Below are positions 11,569-19,293 of a DNA stretch of 64,000 nt, one piece after another. The stretch is from Planctomycetota bacterium. GTDB taxonomy: Bacteria > Planctomycetota > PLA2 > JAEUHO01. Under the pieces are notes generated by a model. That model did not search any database, was not told the DNA's origin, and was given only the letters and a program-made list of their open reading frames with translations. The stretch spans positions 1-64,000 of the forward strand of contig JANQJW010000105.1 of the NCBI GenBank assembly GCA_028281445.1. The letters run 5' to 3'. Within the stretch, counting starts at the first letter, position 1. Each line of letters opens with the position of its first letter. Position numbers and translations under genes: made by a program.

Positions 11569-11602
11569 CGGCGCCAACCACGACACAGCCACCAAAAACA
11601 AG

Positions 11603-11636
11603 AACGGCGTGCACCCGGGAACGGGCGCACGCCGTT
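11603..11636. terminator. Strong hairpin terminator between convergent genes
   Basis: A perfect 10-bp stem, AACGGCGTGC (11603-11612) with GCACGCCGTT (11627-11636), encloses a loop that can itself pair (CCCG/CGGG). GCTTCGTTTT follows on the plus strand and CTTGTTTTTG on the minus strand. It lies between the lipoprotein (+) and the membrane protein (-), so it could terminate both. Confidence 0.75.
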
Positions 11637-11661
11637 GCTTCGTTTTGAACCGGCGCCTGCG

Positions 11662-12108
11662 TCAGGCCGCGGCCGGCTGCGCTCGGCGCCGCTTCAGCAA
11701 AGAGAGCAGCAGGATCAAGCCGAACGCGGCGACGGCAGCACCGATGGAAACGACCCTCGTCATGTAGAAGACGAATTGCGACTGCAGCGGCCGCGAGTCC
11801 CCCTCGATGGCGTAGAGCGTGAGGCTCTTGCGCTCATCCGGACGAATGATCTTCGAGTCGTCGGGGAAGACGATCCGCTCGGGGTCGGAGCCCGACTTCG
11901 AACCGTAGATTGCGATGATGTCCTCATCCGTCGGGTTCTCTTCGGCGTCTTCCTCGAACGTGAACTTGTTCACTTCGACAGCCGCCTCGTCGAGCGGCGA
12001 GATGAAGTGCACGGTCTGGGCCGTGGAGTCCATGTACCACGCAACGGGCCACACGATGACGGCGACGACGACGGCTGCGATGGCACCAATCTTGAGCAAC
12101 TTGATCAT
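11662..12108 (-). CDS. Hypothetical two-TM membrane protein (148 aa)
   Basis: Not recognised as a known family. It has an N-terminal membrane segment (about residues 6-25), an acidic 80-residue extracytoplasmic part (FTFEEDAEENPTDEDIIAIYG), then a second membrane segment (about 115-137) and a basic tail, KRRRAQPAAA. This hairpin topology would place the acidic domain in the periplasm and both ends in the cytoplasm. The ATG at 12108 is chosen because the membrane helix starts there and GGAG lies about 10 bases upstream. It is 26 bases downstream of the YceI gene on the same strand and probably co-transcribed with it. Confidence 0.75.
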   Translation of the reverse strand: MIKLLKIGAIAAVVVAVIVWPVAWYMDSTAQTVHFISPLDEAAVEVNKFTFEEDAEENPTDEDIIAIYGSKSGSDPERIVFPDDSKIIRPDERKSLTLYAIEGDSRPLQSQFVFYMTRVVSIGAAVAAFGLILLLSLLKRRRAQPAAA

Positions 12109-12134
12109 GGCGCTTGCTCCTGCTCTCGACTCGG

Positions 12135-12764
12135 CTAGCGGCTCGGCGCCGCGGTCGTTCCATAGAGGTCGATGCCGACGGACCACGTATCACTGACCTT
12201 CGGGCCGACCTGCTGCGGGATCTTCACGCCGTAGTCCGTGATCTTGACGTCGAACTTCGTACGCACGCGCACCCACGAGCCGCCGCCGAGGGACTTGCCG
12301 AGACGATCGGGGATCGCCGAGATGCGGGCGGTGCCCTTGATCTGGCGCGTGACGCCCTTGATCGTGAGGTTGGCCACGTAGCTCCACTTGCGCGGATCCT
12401 GTGTCTCTGTCGCACTCACGAGCTGGAGCTGCACGTAGGGATAGCGCTTGGCGTCCAACCACTGGTCCGAGCGCAGATGTTCGTCGCGCAGGTCGATGCC
12501 GGTCTTCAGACTGCCGACACCAACGCGCAGCGTCCCGCTGGCCTTCGTGCCGTTGGCATCGACCTTGATGCTTCCCTGCACCTTGTTCGTGTAGCCGTGG
12601 ATCGTCTCGAGATCGGCCTCGCTGACGAACGTGATGTTGGTGCGCGCAGGGTGCGTACCGAAGTGGTACGTCTTGTTCTTGAGCTGCGGTTGGGCGTCGA
12701 CAGACGAAGCCAGCAGACCGCCGGCGATGACGAGCGCCACCGCCAATGTGAATGCCTGTCGCAT
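12135..12764 (-). CDS. YceI-family periplasmic lipid-binding protein
   Basis: A 209-residue protein with a cleavable signal peptide (about residues 1-24, ending SVDA). It then follows the YceI lipocalin-like fold: a central segment with LRVGVGSLKTGIDLRDEHLR followed by the DQWLDAKRYPYVQL signature, and a later NLTIKGVTRQIKGTARI strand pair. YceI proteins bind long isoprenoid or amide lipids in a beta-barrel and act in the periplasm. AGGAGG stands just before the ATG. A perfect hairpin sits between it and the upstream M64 peptidase. The family call is secure; the ligand is not known. Confidence 0.9.
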   Translation of the reverse strand: MRQAFTLAVALVIAGGLLASSVDAQPQLKNKTYHFGTHPARTNITFVSEADLETIHGYTNKVQGSIKVDANGTKASGTLRVGVGSLKTGIDLRDEHLRSDQWLDAKRYPYVQLQLVSATETQDPRKWSYVANLTIKGVTRQIKGTARISAIPDRLGKSLGGGSWVRVRTKFDVKITDYGVKIPQQVGPKVSDTWSVGIDLYGTTAAPSR

Positions 12765-12810
12765 GGGTTCCTCCTGGTTGCGAACTGCCCGTATGACGGC
12801 CCGGCCCGGT

Positions 12811-12828
12811 TCCCTGTTTCAACAGGGA
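12811..12828. promoter_or_regulatory. Perfect hairpin upstream of the YceI gene
   Basis: TCCCTGTT (12811-12818) and AACAGGGA (12821-12828) form an 8-bp inverted repeat with almost no spacer, in the 91-base gap between the M64 peptidase gene and the YceI gene. There is no U-tract. It could be an operator, a processing site or a weak terminator. Confidence 0.4.
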
Positions 12829-12855
12829 TGCAAAGCGATCGCAAAGAAGCGGGGT

Positions 12856-14517
12856 CTAGTTCCCGCCTACGGTCGCTTCGGTCACCTCGATCCGCCATTC
12901 GTAGCGGTCTTCGAGCAGGGCGCGCTCGTCCTTGAGGACCCACGGACGCTTGTGGCCCTTGGGTTTGGCCGGGTCCCAGACCACCACGGTGAGGATGTGG
13001 CGGCCGACCGGGAGGTCCGGAACGATCGCCGTGTGGACGGGGCCGAGCTTCTTCTCGCGCTTCATCTTCCCGCGGATGCGCTTGCCCCGCGGCAGCGGCA
13101 GGTGGGCCGTGCCCGTGGCCCGGCGCCGCATGCCGGGACGAAAGCCGATGGGCGTGGGGAGCGCGGGCTTCTTGGCCGCACCGCCACCCTTCCCCGCGCG
13201 CTTGCGCCGCAAGCGGCGCTCGAACGGATCGAGGCCCTCGCCGTCGGCCTCGGGGTCGTACTCCGGCTCTTCGTCCTTGGCCGTTTCCGTGACCTCCGGC
13301 GCGGCACCGAGGAACCACTTCACCTGCAGCTTGTGGCCCGCCGGCTGCATCGGCAGCACGCGGAACGTGGGCCTTGTCTCCGCGCCGACCGCCCACGTGA
13401 CTTCGCGCTCCGGCGGCCAGATCTGATCGATCGGACTCACGCGCTCGTAGATCATGAGCACGCCCGCCTCCCGGCACACCGGGCAGTACGGAGCACTGCC
13501 GCCGCTGTTCATCGCACAGCCGGGCGCCGGTCGCCAGACACCCTTGTAGAAGGTGGCGCCGCCTTCGTAGACGCCGACGCCCGGGTACTTCGCGTCGAGG
13601 AAGTGCTGCCACGGCGGGTTCTCGGGTGTCGTCGAGGCGTTGGCCGCCGTGAAGATGCCCGTCGGCTCGCCGGGGTTGTTCGAGTACTCGTCCAGCAGAC
13701 CGATGAACGCGTGGCCAAACTCGTGCACCACGACGCCACGCGGCCCCGTGGTGGCGATGCCCATGCCGCCCATGCCGAGCTTGCCCATCTGCGCGAAGAC
13801 GATCGCGAGGCTGTCGTGGTTGTCGAGGTACTGAAGGTAGTGCCATACGCGCCGCGGGTTCGCCCATACCTGGCCCTGCGGTCCGGCGGCCTTGCAGTCG
13901 AGCGCGGTGTTGTACTGCTTGGGGCCCTTCTTCTTCTTCCGCCGCTTCTTCTTGCGCTTCTCGAGCTCCTCGTCCGGCTCCGGCGGAATCGGTTCGTCGA
14001 CGCCCTTGTCCTCGCTCGCGAGATGGAACTGGTAGAAGTTGAAATACGGCCGATAGACCTCGTAGAGCTCCTCGCGCAACATCACGTCGAGTTGCCCTTC
14101 GCAGTGACTGTCGTTCTTCTTCTGCTCCTTGAGGCGATAGCCGTCGCCCATCAGCGCGACGTCGATGCGACGCTCGTGGGGCCCGATCGGGCCCATCGGA
14201 GAGATGCCGAGGAACGCGTTCTCGCCCGAGCGGTCCTCCGCCTCCGGCGCGTACGGCGACTCGGGGTATTTGTCGACGAGCTTCCAGAACGTCTTGCGCG
14301 CCAGGCTGTAGCGCTTCTTGCGCTGGAGCTCGACGCCCTTGACGTAGAGGTCGGCGTCGGGTCCCGGGTGCTCCTTGGGATCGGGTGCACGGCGGAAGGC
14401 GCGTTTCCCCTCCTCCTCCTCCTCCGCAATCGGATCCTCGGGCTCGGCCTGCGTCGGACGCAGCGGTGCTGCCCAGCCCGTGCAGGCCAGCAGCAGCGCG
14501 AGAAGGATCCAGCGCAT
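12856..14517 (-). CDS. Secreted M64-family (IgA-peptidase-like) zinc metallopeptidase
   Basis: A 553-residue exported protein with a signal peptide (about 1-24), an acidic stretch, a short TPR-like segment (ELQRKKRYSLARKTFWKLVD) and an M64 peptidase domain. The domain starts with RRIDVALMGDGYRLKEQ and contains the zinc motif HEFGHAFIGLLDEY beginning at residue 265. That signature (HExxH plus DEY) is characteristic of M64 peptidases. A lysine-rich insert (KKKRRKKKKG) interrupts the domain. The C-terminal 200 residues form a beta-rich region with two CxxC-like cysteines (CPVC). Probably a periplasmic or extracellular protease. It is divergent from the HEAT-VWA gene at 14656. Confidence 0.87.
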   Translation of the reverse strand: MRWILLALLLACTGWAAPLRPTQAEPEDPIAEEEEEGKRAFRRAPDPKEHPGPDADLYVKGVELQRKKRYSLARKTFWKLVDKYPESPYAPEAEDRSGENAFLGISPMGPIGPHERRIDVALMGDGYRLKEQKKNDSHCEGQLDVMLREELYEVYRPYFNFYQFHLASEDKGVDEPIPPEPDEELEKRKKKRRKKKKGPKQYNTALDCKAAGPQGQVWANPRRVWHYLQYLDNHDSLAIVFAQMGKLGMGGMGIATTGPRGVVVHEFGHAFIGLLDEYSNNPGEPTGIFTAANASTTPENPPWQHFLDAKYPGVGVYEGGATFYKGVWRPAPGCAMNSGGSAPYCPVCREAGVLMIYERVSPIDQIWPPEREVTWAVGAETRPTFRVLPMQPAGHKLQVKWFLGAAPEVTETAKDEEPEYDPEADGEGLDPFERRLRRKRAGKGGGAAKKPALPTPIGFRPGMRRRATGTAHLPLPRGKRIRGKMKREKKLGPVHTAIVPDLPVGRHILTVVVWDPAKPKGHKRPWVLKDERALLEDRYEWRIEVTEATVGGN

Positions 14518-14538
14518 CGGGGTCTCCGGCCGCCCACC

Positions 14539-14563
14539 GCGGCGCCCTCATCATCGGCGCCGC
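14539..14563. promoter_or_regulatory. Inverted repeat in divergent promoter region
   Basis: GCGGCGCC (14539-14546) and GGCGCCGC (14556-14563) form a perfect 8-bp inverted repeat with a 9-base spacer. It lies in the 138-base gap between the divergent M64 peptidase and HEAT-VWA genes, where a shared operator would be expected. High GC makes chance palindromes fairly likely. Confidence 0.35.
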
Positions 14564-14655
14564 TGGGGGCACAGCAAGAGTCCTTGGCCCAGGGCTCGCG
14601 AAACCCGCACGTGACCGTGGCGGAAGCCGGCCCGATGTGGCATAGAGTGCCCACG

Positions 14656-16344
14656 ATGCGCCTTGCCCTCTGCGTCCCGTGCCTGGTTGCCGGCCTCCTT
14701 CTGGGCGCCCCGGCGCGCACCGCGCAGGCCGTCGACCCCAAGGTCAAGAAGTGGGTCGAGGTCTTCGAGGACCGCAAGAACGCCCACGATCCGTTCGAAC
14801 AGGACAAGCGCGAGAAGGCGATCCGGGAGTTGGGCAAGATCGGGGGGACCGACGCGGCCCGCGCCATTCTCGACGTCTTCGAAGACCCCTTCATCCACCT
14901 GCACGACCGCGCCGTCAGCGCCTGGATCCAGATGCTGCGCGGCAGCAACGCGGCCGACACGCAGACATTCCTCTCGAACCGCGCGCTCAAGCACCGCAAT
15001 CCGGCAGTGCGCGCGGGCGCCGCCGTGGCTTTGGGCATCACCGGCGGGCCGGAGCTCGAGACCATCCTGCGCACGGCGGCCAAGAGCGAACGCGACGGCA
15101 GCGTCATGGCCGAGCTCGCGCGCGCCGCGGCAGGCCTTCGCGGGGAGCCGAAGCTCGCCGGCGCGTTCACGAAGGCCTTGAAGCACAAGGACGGCTACGC
15201 GGTGCTCTATGCCGCCGAGGCGGTGGCGCGCTACGACGGAGCGGACGGCGCCAAGCCGCTGATCGCGGCGCTGAAGCACCGCTCCCCCATCGCACGCGCG
15301 GGGGCGATCTACGCGCTGCAGAAGGTGGACGCGTTGCCCGCCGACAAGCTCGACGTCCTGTTCAAGGACAAGCACCACGCGCCCTTGATGGCGCTCGCCG
15401 AGTCACTCGAGTTCCGCACGAAGGCCACGCCTTGTCCGGGCGCGGGCATCACGACGCTCGAGCGCCTGCTGGCGCACTCTTCCTGGCGCGTGCGCGTCGC
15501 CGCGGTGCAAGGGGCGTTGCGTCTCTGGGCCAAGGAGATCGTCGATCCGTTGATCGCGCGGCTCGGCGTGGAAGAGGGCCGCGTCAAGGAAGACGTGCGC
15601 CGGGCGCTCGAGACGTACACCGGGCAGGCGATCGGCGACGACCCCGAGCTCTGGACCGCGTGGTGGCGCCAGAAGCGCAAGGAGTTCGACGCGGGCGAGC
15701 GGCCCAAGCCCGATCACGCCGGCAACATCCGCTTCCGCGACGCCGCGGCGCAGCCCGGCGGGGGCTCGAAGACCGTCGCCTTCTACAAGATGCCGCTGCT
15801 CTCACGCCACCTCGCGTTCATCTTCGACCTGTCGGGTTCGTTTCGCTACGCCGCGCGCAAGAGCGACAAGGACGGCCCGACGAAGCTCGACGTCCTGCGC
15901 GCGGAGATGGAGAAGACGCTCGACGGACTGGACTCCGAGCGCTACTTCGACATCGTGGTCTACCGCTACTACAGCGAGTACCCGCCGCAGACCAAGCTGA
16001 CACGCGCGCTGGGCAAGATGCAGCGGGCGGCCAAGGGGACGGTCCGCAAGGCGCGCGACTGGATGAACCGGCAGGAAGCCAAGGGCTGGGCCGCGTTCTA
16101 CGAGCCCCTGACGGCGCTCTTCGCCGAGGAGGTCGACACCGTGGTCCTGCTCTCGGACGGCGACCCGAGCCGCGGCCGGTACGAGCGTTCGACCCGGCTG
16201 ATCCACGAGTTTTCGCGGATCAACCGCTTCCACCGCGTCGCGGTGAACACCATCCTCGTCGGCACCAAGAACACCGATCGCGAGTTCATGCAGGACCTGG
16301 CTGGGGCGACCGCAGGCCGGTTCCAGGAGGCAGACGGGAAATAG
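14656..16344 (+). CDS. Secreted HEAT-repeat plus von Willebrand A protein (562 aa)
   Basis: Signal peptide at residues 1-25 (ending TAQA). Residues about 35-320 are alpha-helical HEAT repeats (NPAVRAGAAVALGITG, SPIARAGAIYALQKVD, SWRVRVAAVQGALRLW). Residues about 385-560 are a VWA domain whose MIDAS start is DLSGS at 391-395, with VVLLSDGDPSRGRYER later. The order (HEAT then VWA) is seen directly. Such proteins are probably periplasmic or surface scaffolds binding ligand through a divalent metal; the partner is unknown. The ATG at 14656 is chosen because the signal peptide begins there. The longer open frame upstream overlaps the divergent M64 gene. Confidence 0.87.
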   Translation: MRLALCVPCLVAGLLLGAPARTAQAVDPKVKKWVEVFEDRKNAHDPFEQDKREKAIRELGKIGGTDAARAILDVFEDPFIHLHDRAVSAWIQMLRGSNAADTQTFLSNRALKHRNPAVRAGAAVALGITGGPELETILRTAAKSERDGSVMAELARAAAGLRGEPKLAGAFTKALKHKDGYAVLYAAEAVARYDGADGAKPLIAALKHRSPIARAGAIYALQKVDALPADKLDVLFKDKHHAPLMALAESLEFRTKATPCPGAGITTLERLLAHSSWRVRVAAVQGALRLWAKEIVDPLIARLGVEEGRVKEDVRRALETYTGQAIGDDPELWTAWWRQKRKEFDAGERPKPDHAGNIRFRDAAAQPGGGSKTVAFYKMPLLSRHLAFIFDLSGSFRYAARKSDKDGPTKLDVLRAEMEKTLDGLDSERYFDIVVYRYYSEYPPQTKLTRALGKMQRAAKGTVRKARDWMNRQEAKGWAAFYEPLTALFAEEVDTVVLLSDGDPSRGRYERSTRLIHEFSRINRFHRVAVNTILVGTKNTDREFMQDLAGATAGRFQEADGK

Positions 16345-16397
16345 CGCCACGGCTGGGAGTAGTGGTAGCTTCCCCGTCCGGCATTGGGAGACCGCAG

Positions 16398-17531
16398 GTG
16401 TCCACGCGCAAGACCCCCCTCTTCGAGGCGCACGAGGCTGCGTCCGCCCGCATCATCGACTTCCACGGCTGGGCCATGCCCGTCCAGTACAAGGGCATCC
16501 TCGAGGAGACGCGCTGCGTGCGCACGGCCGGCGGGCTCTTCGACCTCTGCCACATGGGCCGCCTCGTGATCCGCGGACCCCAGCGCGAAGACCTGGTCGA
16601 GCGCGTCTTCAGCGGCAACTTCAGCCGCCTGCGCCTGGGCCGCGCCAAGTACGGCTTCCTGCTGAACACCGACGGGTACCCCATCGACGATGTCCTCGTC
16701 TACCGCGACGAGGAAGAGGTCCACATCGTCATCAACGCGACGGGTCGCGAAACCGACGGTCCGTGGGTCACGCAGTGCCGCGACGAGGGCGGCTACGACG
16801 CCGAGGTGACCGACGTCTCCGACGACCAGGCCATGATCGCGCTTCAGGGCCGCATCTCGGAGCACGTGCTCCAGCCGCTGTGCGGCATCGACCTCTCTGC
16901 GGTCAAGTACTACGGCTTCGCAACGGGGCCCGTGTGCGGCATCGACACGCTTCTCGCGCGCACCGGCTACACCGGCGAAGACGGCTTCGAGCTCTTCTTC
17001 GACAAGGACCGCGCGACGGAGGTCTGGAACGCGCTGGTCGAGTCCGGTTCCGCGCTCGGCATGCATCCCATCGGCCTCGGTGCGCGCGACCTCCTGCGCC
17101 TGGAAGCGGGCATGCCGCTCTACGGACAGGAGATCAACCTCGAGATCGACCCGCTCGAGGCCGACCTCGCCTTCGGCCTCGACCTCGAGAAGACCGGCAC
17201 GGTCGGCATCCCGGCGCTCAAGGCACGCGCTGAAGCGGGGAGCGCGCGGGAGGCGGTCTCGCTGGCATCCGACGGCGGCCGCGTACCGCGCACGGGCTTT
17301 GGCGTACAGTCCGGCGGCGAGAGCATCGGCATCGTAACCAGCGGCGGCGCGAGCCCCACGGTCGACAAGCGCATTGCGCGCGCGCTCGTGAAAGCGGGCA
17401 GCGCGCCGGTCGGCTCCACGGTCGACATCGAGACGCGCGGCAAGACGTTCCCCATGGAGGTCGTGCCCGCACCGTTCTACAAGCGTCCGCGGAAGAAGCC
17501 CGCGGCGTCCGTTTCGAATCCCACGGCATAG
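16398..17531 (+). CDS. gcvT: Glycine cleavage system T protein (aminomethyltransferase)
   Basis: A 377-residue cytoplasmic enzyme that transfers the aminomethyl carbon from lipoyl-GcvH to tetrahydrofolate, releasing ammonia. Landmarks are TPLFEAHEAASARIIDFHGW, FDLCHMGRLVIRG, NTDGYPIDDVLVY (catalytic Asp region), RTGYTGEDGFELFF and GARDLLRLEAGMPLYGQEI. The start is GTG at 16398, with GGGAG seven bases upstream; no ATG fits. gcvH begins ten bases after the stop, so the two are co-transcribed. No gcvP is seen nearby. Confidence 0.95.
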   Translation: MSTRKTPLFEAHEAASARIIDFHGWAMPVQYKGILEETRCVRTAGGLFDLCHMGRLVIRGPQREDLVERVFSGNFSRLRLGRAKYGFLLNTDGYPIDDVLVYRDEEEVHIVINATGRETDGPWVTQCRDEGGYDAEVTDVSDDQAMIALQGRISEHVLQPLCGIDLSAVKYYGFATGPVCGIDTLLARTGYTGEDGFELFFDKDRATEVWNALVESGSALGMHPIGLGARDLLRLEAGMPLYGQEINLEIDPLEADLAFGLDLEKTGTVGIPALKARAEAGSAREAVSLASDGGRVPRTGFGVQSGGESIGIVTSGGASPTVDKRIARALVKAGSAPVGSTVDIETRGKTFPMEVVPAPFYKRPRKKPAASVSNPTA

Positions 17532-17541
17532 AGAGGCAGTC

Positions 17542-17934
17542 ATGGCGGATCGACCCGAAGACATCCAGTACACCAAGACCCACGAGTGGGTTCGCGTCGC
17601 CGACGGCGAAGCGACGATCGGCATCACGGACTTCGCAGTCGAGCATCTGGGCGACCTCGTCTTCGTGGACCTGCCCGACGAGGGCCAGGATGTCGAGGCC
17701 GGCACGACCGTCGCCGAGGTGGAGAGCGTCAAGGCCGTCGGCGAGGTCTACACGCCCGTCACGGGCGAGGTGACCGCGGTGAACGGCGATCTCGCGGACG
17801 ACCAGTCCTCCCTATCGACGGATCCCTTCGGAGACGGCTGGCTGTTCAAGGTCAAGGTGAGCGGCGGCCCCGACGACGTCATGGACCTCGCGGGCTACGA
17901 GGCCCAGCTCGAGAGCGAAGGCGAACCGGCCTAG
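17542..17934 (+). CDS. gcvH: Glycine cleavage system H protein
   Basis: A 130-residue lipoyl carrier shuttling the aminomethyl group between GcvP and GcvT. The lipoylation site is Lys64 in EVESVKAVGEVYTPVTGEV, the expected context. The N-terminus YTKTHEWVRVADGEATIGIT and the internal DPFGDGWLFKVKV are typical. It follows gcvT by ten bases and precedes lgt by 30, forming a gcvT-gcvH-lgt transcription unit. Confidence 0.96.
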   Translation: MADRPEDIQYTKTHEWVRVADGEATIGITDFAVEHLGDLVFVDLPDEGQDVEAGTTVAEVESVKAVGEVYTPVTGEVTAVNGDLADDQSSLSTDPFGDGWLFKVKVSGGPDDVMDLAGYEAQLESEGEPA

Positions 17935-17964
17935 TCCCCTCGCGCGCCTGACCGGAGCTCAGCG

Positions 17965-18756
17965 ATGTATCCGATCCTCATCGACATCAGCGAGAAGGTG
18001 AAGATCTACTCGTTCGGCACGTTCATCGTGCTGGCGTTCCTCGTGGCGTCGTTCTACGTACGTCGCCGGGCGGCGCGCGAGCTCGATCTCGACAAGGCCG
18101 AGACCTTCAACGTCTGCTTCGCGCTGCTCTTCATCGGCTTGGCGGGCGCCCGCCTGCTCTTCGCGATCGTCAAGTACGACGAGTTCGCGGCGGACAAGAT
18201 GAAGCTCTTCAAAGTGTGGGAAGGCGGCCTGGTCTACTACGGTGGCCTGATCGCCTGCATGCTGTGGCTCTCGTGGTACCTGCCGCGCCATCCCAAACTG
18301 AAGGGCTGGGCGTTCACCGACATCCTCTGCCTCGGCGCCTGCCTTGGCATCTTCGTCGGTCGCTGGGCGTCGTTCCTGTCCGGCGAGAACTACGGGAAGG
18401 AGGCGCCCGATCTGCCGTGGGCGGTCACCTTCCCGGCGGTCGAAGGCACGCAAGCCAAGACGGGCGTCGCGCTACACCCGACGCAGATCTACCACAGCCT
18501 CCACGGGCTGCTGCTCTTCGCCATCCTCGTGTGGTTCCTCAAGCGGAAACCCCATCCCGGACGTACGACAGGCCTGTTCCTGATCCTCTACGCCGTCGGG
18601 CGCGCGGTCATCGAGATCTGGCGCGGCGACGACGAGGCGCGGGGCATGGTGATCGAGGGGCACGTCTCGACGAGCCAGTTCCTCTCGATCCCGATCTTCT
18701 TCATCGGCGTCGCCATCTACTTCGCGCGGAAGGCCCGCGAGACGGAGTATGACTAG
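17965..18756 (+). CDS. lgt: Prolipoprotein diacylglyceryl transferase
   Basis: A 263-residue inner-membrane enzyme that adds diacylglycerol from phosphatidylglycerol to the lipobox cysteine of prelipoproteins. Seen are about seven membrane segments, GGLVYYGGLIA, the signature GRWASFLSGENYG, and HPTQIYHSLHG. It would process the lipoproteins in this window (11263, 19294, 32447). Its pairing with gcvTH is a layout choice rather than a pathway link. GGAG precedes the ATG. The stop abuts the stop of the convergent gene at 18757. Confidence 0.95.
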   Translation: MYPILIDISEKVKIYSFGTFIVLAFLVASFYVRRRAARELDLDKAETFNVCFALLFIGLAGARLLFAIVKYDEFAADKMKLFKVWEGGLVYYGGLIACMLWLSWYLPRHPKLKGWAFTDILCLGACLGIFVGRWASFLSGENYGKEAPDLPWAVTFPAVEGTQAKTGVALHPTQIYHSLHGLLLFAILVWFLKRKPHPGRTTGLFLILYAVGRAVIEIWRGDDEARGMVIEGHVSTSQFLSIPIFFIGVAIYFARKARETEYD

Positions 18757-19233
18757 CTAGGTTCCGACGACCTGCTGCGCGTAGAGGTGATAGAAGAGAA
18801 GCGCGCTGTAGCCGCAGAGTGCGATCACCAGGCATGTACGGCCCAGCGGCCAGTTCTTGTGAAGGCACAGGAAGCCCGCGCCGAGCACGGTGATGACCGT
18901 CTTGATCACCACGAAGGCCTCGTCACTGATCTCAAGCGCCGCGCGCATCACGGGGTTGGCCTCCGTCGCGCCGCGCTTGAGAAGGTCGAGCGTGTACCAC
19001 GCGTCCAGCAGCGACAGGCCGACGACGGCCACGAACGCGGCGAGGATCCAGCCGCCCGGCCGGTCCACGTAGACGAACTGGGCCTCGCCCTCGCGGCGCC
19101 CGCCCTTGCGGCGCCCGAAGAACAGCCAGCGTGACACCATGGGCGTCGGACGCTGCCGGCGATCGCCGGACTCGCGACGGCCTTCGGCCTCGGTCCCTGT
19201 CGTCTGATCGTTCGTATCCACCGCTCGGAGCAT
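18757..19233 (-). CDS. DUF5658-like membrane protein (158 aa)
   Basis: A basic cytoplasmic N-terminus (RRESGDRRQRPTP, FFGRRKGGRREG) is followed by three membrane segments. Between the first two lies LDAWYTLDLLKRGATEANPVM, a pattern of small membrane proteins annotated as DUF5658, of unknown function. The start is uncertain: ATG at 19233 is used; GTG at 19254 would add seven residues and neither has a good ribosome site. The gene is convergent with lgt and heads the minus-strand run that continues to 24629. Confidence 0.7.
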   Translation of the reverse strand: MLRAVDTNDQTTGTEAEGRRESGDRRQRPTPMVSRWLFFGRRKGGRREGEAQFVYVDRPGGWILAAFVAVVGLSLLDAWYTLDLLKRGATEANPVMRAALEISDEAFVVIKTVITVLGAGFLCLHKNWPLGRTCLVIALCGYSALLFYHLYAQQVVGT

Positions 19234-19293
19234 ACGAGGGGCCGCAGCCCGCACAACGTCGAGCTGTCTCAGCGTGAATCGCCCGCAGAGTGC

